A stretch of DNA of 64,000 bases from Buttiauxella massiliensis (GTDB lineage Bacteria; Pseudomonadota; Gammaproteobacteria; Enterobacterales; Enterobacteriaceae). The DNA lies in NCBI RefSeq assembly GCF_902500225.1, contig NZ_LR722655.1, positions 1 through 64,000 of the forward strand. Reading direction: 5' to 3'. The notes beneath the pieces were generated by a model. That model had not been told where the DNA came from and made no database searches. It saw nothing but the letters and a program-made list of their open reading frames with translations. The position numbers and the translations under genes are program-made. Positions 62,748 through 64,000 of the stretch are shown piece after piece; within the stretch, counting starts at the first letter, position 1; the number at the start of each line of letters is the position of its first letter.

Positions 62748-63299
62748 ATGACCGCGACTGCGCAGCAGCTTGAATATCTGAAAAACAGCATCAAAAGTAT
62801 CCCAGACTACCCAAAACCAGGGATCTTATTCCGTGACGTTACCAGCTTGCTTGAAGATCCGAAAGCCTACGCCACCAGCATCGAGTTATTAGTCTCACGC
62901 TTCAAAGACGCCGGTATCACCAAAGTGGTGGGTACTGAAGCGCGTGGGTTCTTGTTTGGCGCACCGGTTGCGTTGGAATTGGGCGTTGGTTTTGTGCCAG
63001 TGCGCAAGCCAGGCAAACTTCCGCGTGAAACTATCGCTGAAAACTACGAGCTGGAATACGGCACCGATCAACTGGAAATCCACGTTGATGCAATCGAGCC
63101 TGGCGACAAAGTTCTGGTAGTGGACGATCTGCTGGCAACTGGCGGCACCATCGAAGCAACAGTGAAGCTTATCCGCCGTTTGGGTGGGGAAGTGACTGAC
63201 GCTGCGTTTATCATCAATCTGTTTGATATTGGTGGTGAGCAGCGGCTGGAAAAAATGGGCGTGAAAAGCTACAGCCTCGTCCTTTTCCCTGGTCACTGA
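62748..63299 (+). CDS. apt: Adenine phosphoribosyltransferase
   Basis: Apt salvages adenine by joining it to PRPP to form AMP. The 183-residue product matches E. coli. The PRPP-binding motif [13 protein letters not shown] lies near residue 123, and the adenine-pocket region includes [12 protein letters not shown] and [10 protein letters not shown]. It precedes dnaX as in K-12, with a short palindromic repeat between. Confidence 0.97.
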   Translation: MTATAQQLEYLKNSIKSIPDYPKPGILFRDVTSLLEDPKAYATSIELLVSRFKDAGITKVVGTEARGFLFGAPVALELGVGFVPVRKPGKLPRETIAENYELEYGTDQLEIHVDAIEPGDKVLVVDDLLATGGTIEATVKLIRRLGGEVTDAAFIINLFDIGGEQRLEKMGVKSYSLVLFPGH

Positions 63300-63324
63300 G
63301 TTCAGCCTTCGTATTCCCAAAATT

Positions 63325-63384
63325 ATACCCGTTAGCATTCGAGTTGCAGCCAACACCCCTGTAGCTTGAAGGATGATGGGTATA
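63325..63384. repeat. Dispersed palindromic repeat, internally deleted copy
   Basis: This 60-bp element opens TACCCGTTAGCATTCGAGTT and closes GTAGCTTGAAGGATGATGGG plus TATA. It has the same ends as the repeat at 15275-15400, but the middle, from GTAGGCGGCC to about TACAG of the long copy, is missing. The ends pair to form a short hairpin. A further imperfect stem AAGCCTC/GAGGCTT follows at about 63387-63410. Confidence 0.75.
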
Positions 63385-63461
63385 GAAGCCTCGCCCATCA
63401 GGTGAGGCTTATGTTAGCATTACCCCCTGAATTCACTCCCGCGATGTAGAGCCTATCTCGA

Positions 63462-64000
63462 ATGAGCTACCAGGTCTTAGCCCGCAAATGGCGGCCACAA
63501 ACTTTTGCTGATGTAGTCGGCCAGCAACACGTGTTGACTGCTCTGGCTAATGGCTTATCCATGGGCCGAATCCACCACGCCTATCTCTTTTCGGGGACGC
63601 GCGGCGTGGGTAAAACATCCATCGCTCGCCTGTTGGCGAAAGGGTTAAATTGTGAAACCGGCATTACCGCCACCCCTTGCGGTGTGTGCGACAATTGCCG
63701 CGAAATCGAACAAGGTCGCTTTGTTGACCTGATTGAAATTGATGCCGCCTCGCGTACCAAAGTCGAAGATACGCGTGATTTGCTGGACAACGTTCAGTAC
63801 GCGCCAGCGCGTGGCCGTTTCAAAGTCTATCTGATCGATGAAGTGCACATGCTCTCCCGCCACAGCTTCAACGCCTTGTTGAAGACGCTGGAAGAGCCGC
63901 CATCGCACGTTAAATTCTTGCTGGCGACCACCGATCCGCAAAAACTGCCGGTCACCATTCTCTCTCGCTGCCTGCAATTCCACCTGAAAGCGCTGGATGT
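63462..64000 (+). CDS. dnaX: DNA polymerase III subunit tau/gamma, N-terminal part
   Basis: DnaX is the AAA+ clamp-loader motor and, as tau, the replisome organiser. The first 179 codons are in the window, starting MSYQVLARKWRPQTFADVVG. Walker A GTRGVGKTS (about 45-53), the zinc-binding cysteines in CGVCDNC with an earlier Cys, Walker B VYLIDEVHML and the sensor SRC motif are visible. The reading frame is open to the window edge. The gamma-producing frameshift site lies beyond the window. Confidence 0.97.
   Translation, partial: MSYQVLARKWRPQTFADVVGQQHVLTALANGLSMGRIHHAYLFSGTRGVGKTSIARLLAKGLNCETGITATPCGVCDNCREIEQGRFVDLIEIDAASRTKVEDTRDLLDNVQYAPARGRFKVYLIDEVHMLSRHSFNALLKTLEEPPSHVKFLLATTDPQKLPVTILSRCLQFHLKALD

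Overview
The window is about 64 kb of chromosome from a member of the Enterobacteriaceae. Almost every backbone protein is a near-full-length counterpart of an Escherichia coli K-12 protein, in K-12 order: cyoEDCBA, ampG, yajG, bolA, tig, clpP, clpX, lon, hupB, ppiD, ybaV, fadM, queC, ybaE, cof, decR, mdlAB, glnK-amtB, tesB, ybaY, ybaZ, ffs, ybaA, ylaB, ylaC, maa, hha, tomB, acrBAR, mscK, rsmS, priC, ybaN, apt, dnaX. Protein divergence and several inserted genes show that it is not E. coli itself; a genus such as Enterobacter, Kluyvera or Buttiauxella would fit, but the sequence alone does not settle this. No tRNA, rRNA, CRISPR array or prophage was seen.

Layout. Position 1 to about 128 is the end of an IS3-family insertion sequence. 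Positions 174-8164 hold the cytochrome bo3 operon, the ampG-yajG muropeptide pair and bolA. Positions 8521-15260 hold the protein-folding and proteolysis block (trigger factor, ClpP, ClpX, Lon) with recognisable sigma-32 promoters, then HU-beta. Positions 15618-23654 hold ppiD, ybaV, fadM, queC, ybaE, cof and an extra cysteine desulfhydrase-like gene divergent from the cysteine-responsive regulator decR. Positions 23721-31561 hold mdlAB, the nitrogen-regulated glnK-amtB pair, tesB, ybaY, ybaZ and the 4.5S RNA gene.

Positions 31.6-48.8 kb are the variable part. Only ybaA and ylaB of the K-12 backbone remain there. Around them sit a MocR regulator with a YczE membrane protein, a double-GNAT protein, the complete norRVW nitric-oxide detoxification system, a GntR regulator with an RspA/ManD-like sugar-acid dehydratase and a PTS EIIBC permease, an operon of a 2-oxoglutarate/Fe(II) oxygenase with a methionine-type ABC transporter whose ATPase lacks the regulatory C-terminal domain, and the zinc-independent ribosomal proteins L31B and L36B behind a Zur box.

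Positions 48.85-64 kb return to the backbone. A decayed IS10-type element (about 51.45-52.75 kb) sits just downstream of acrB. The acrAB and acrR genes flank a 24-bp AcrR operator. The window ends inside dnaX.

Regulatory DNA is unusually legible: sigma-54 promoters for glnK and norV, three NorR boxes, NtrC-type sites, a Zur box, a consensus CRP site upstream of maa, the AcrR operator, and two copies (one internally deleted) of a dispersed palindromic repeat. The best candidates for undescribed biology are the oxygenase plus ABC-transporter operon and the GntR/dehydratase/PTS cluster with a 25-codon hydrophobic reading frame ahead of the PTS gene.
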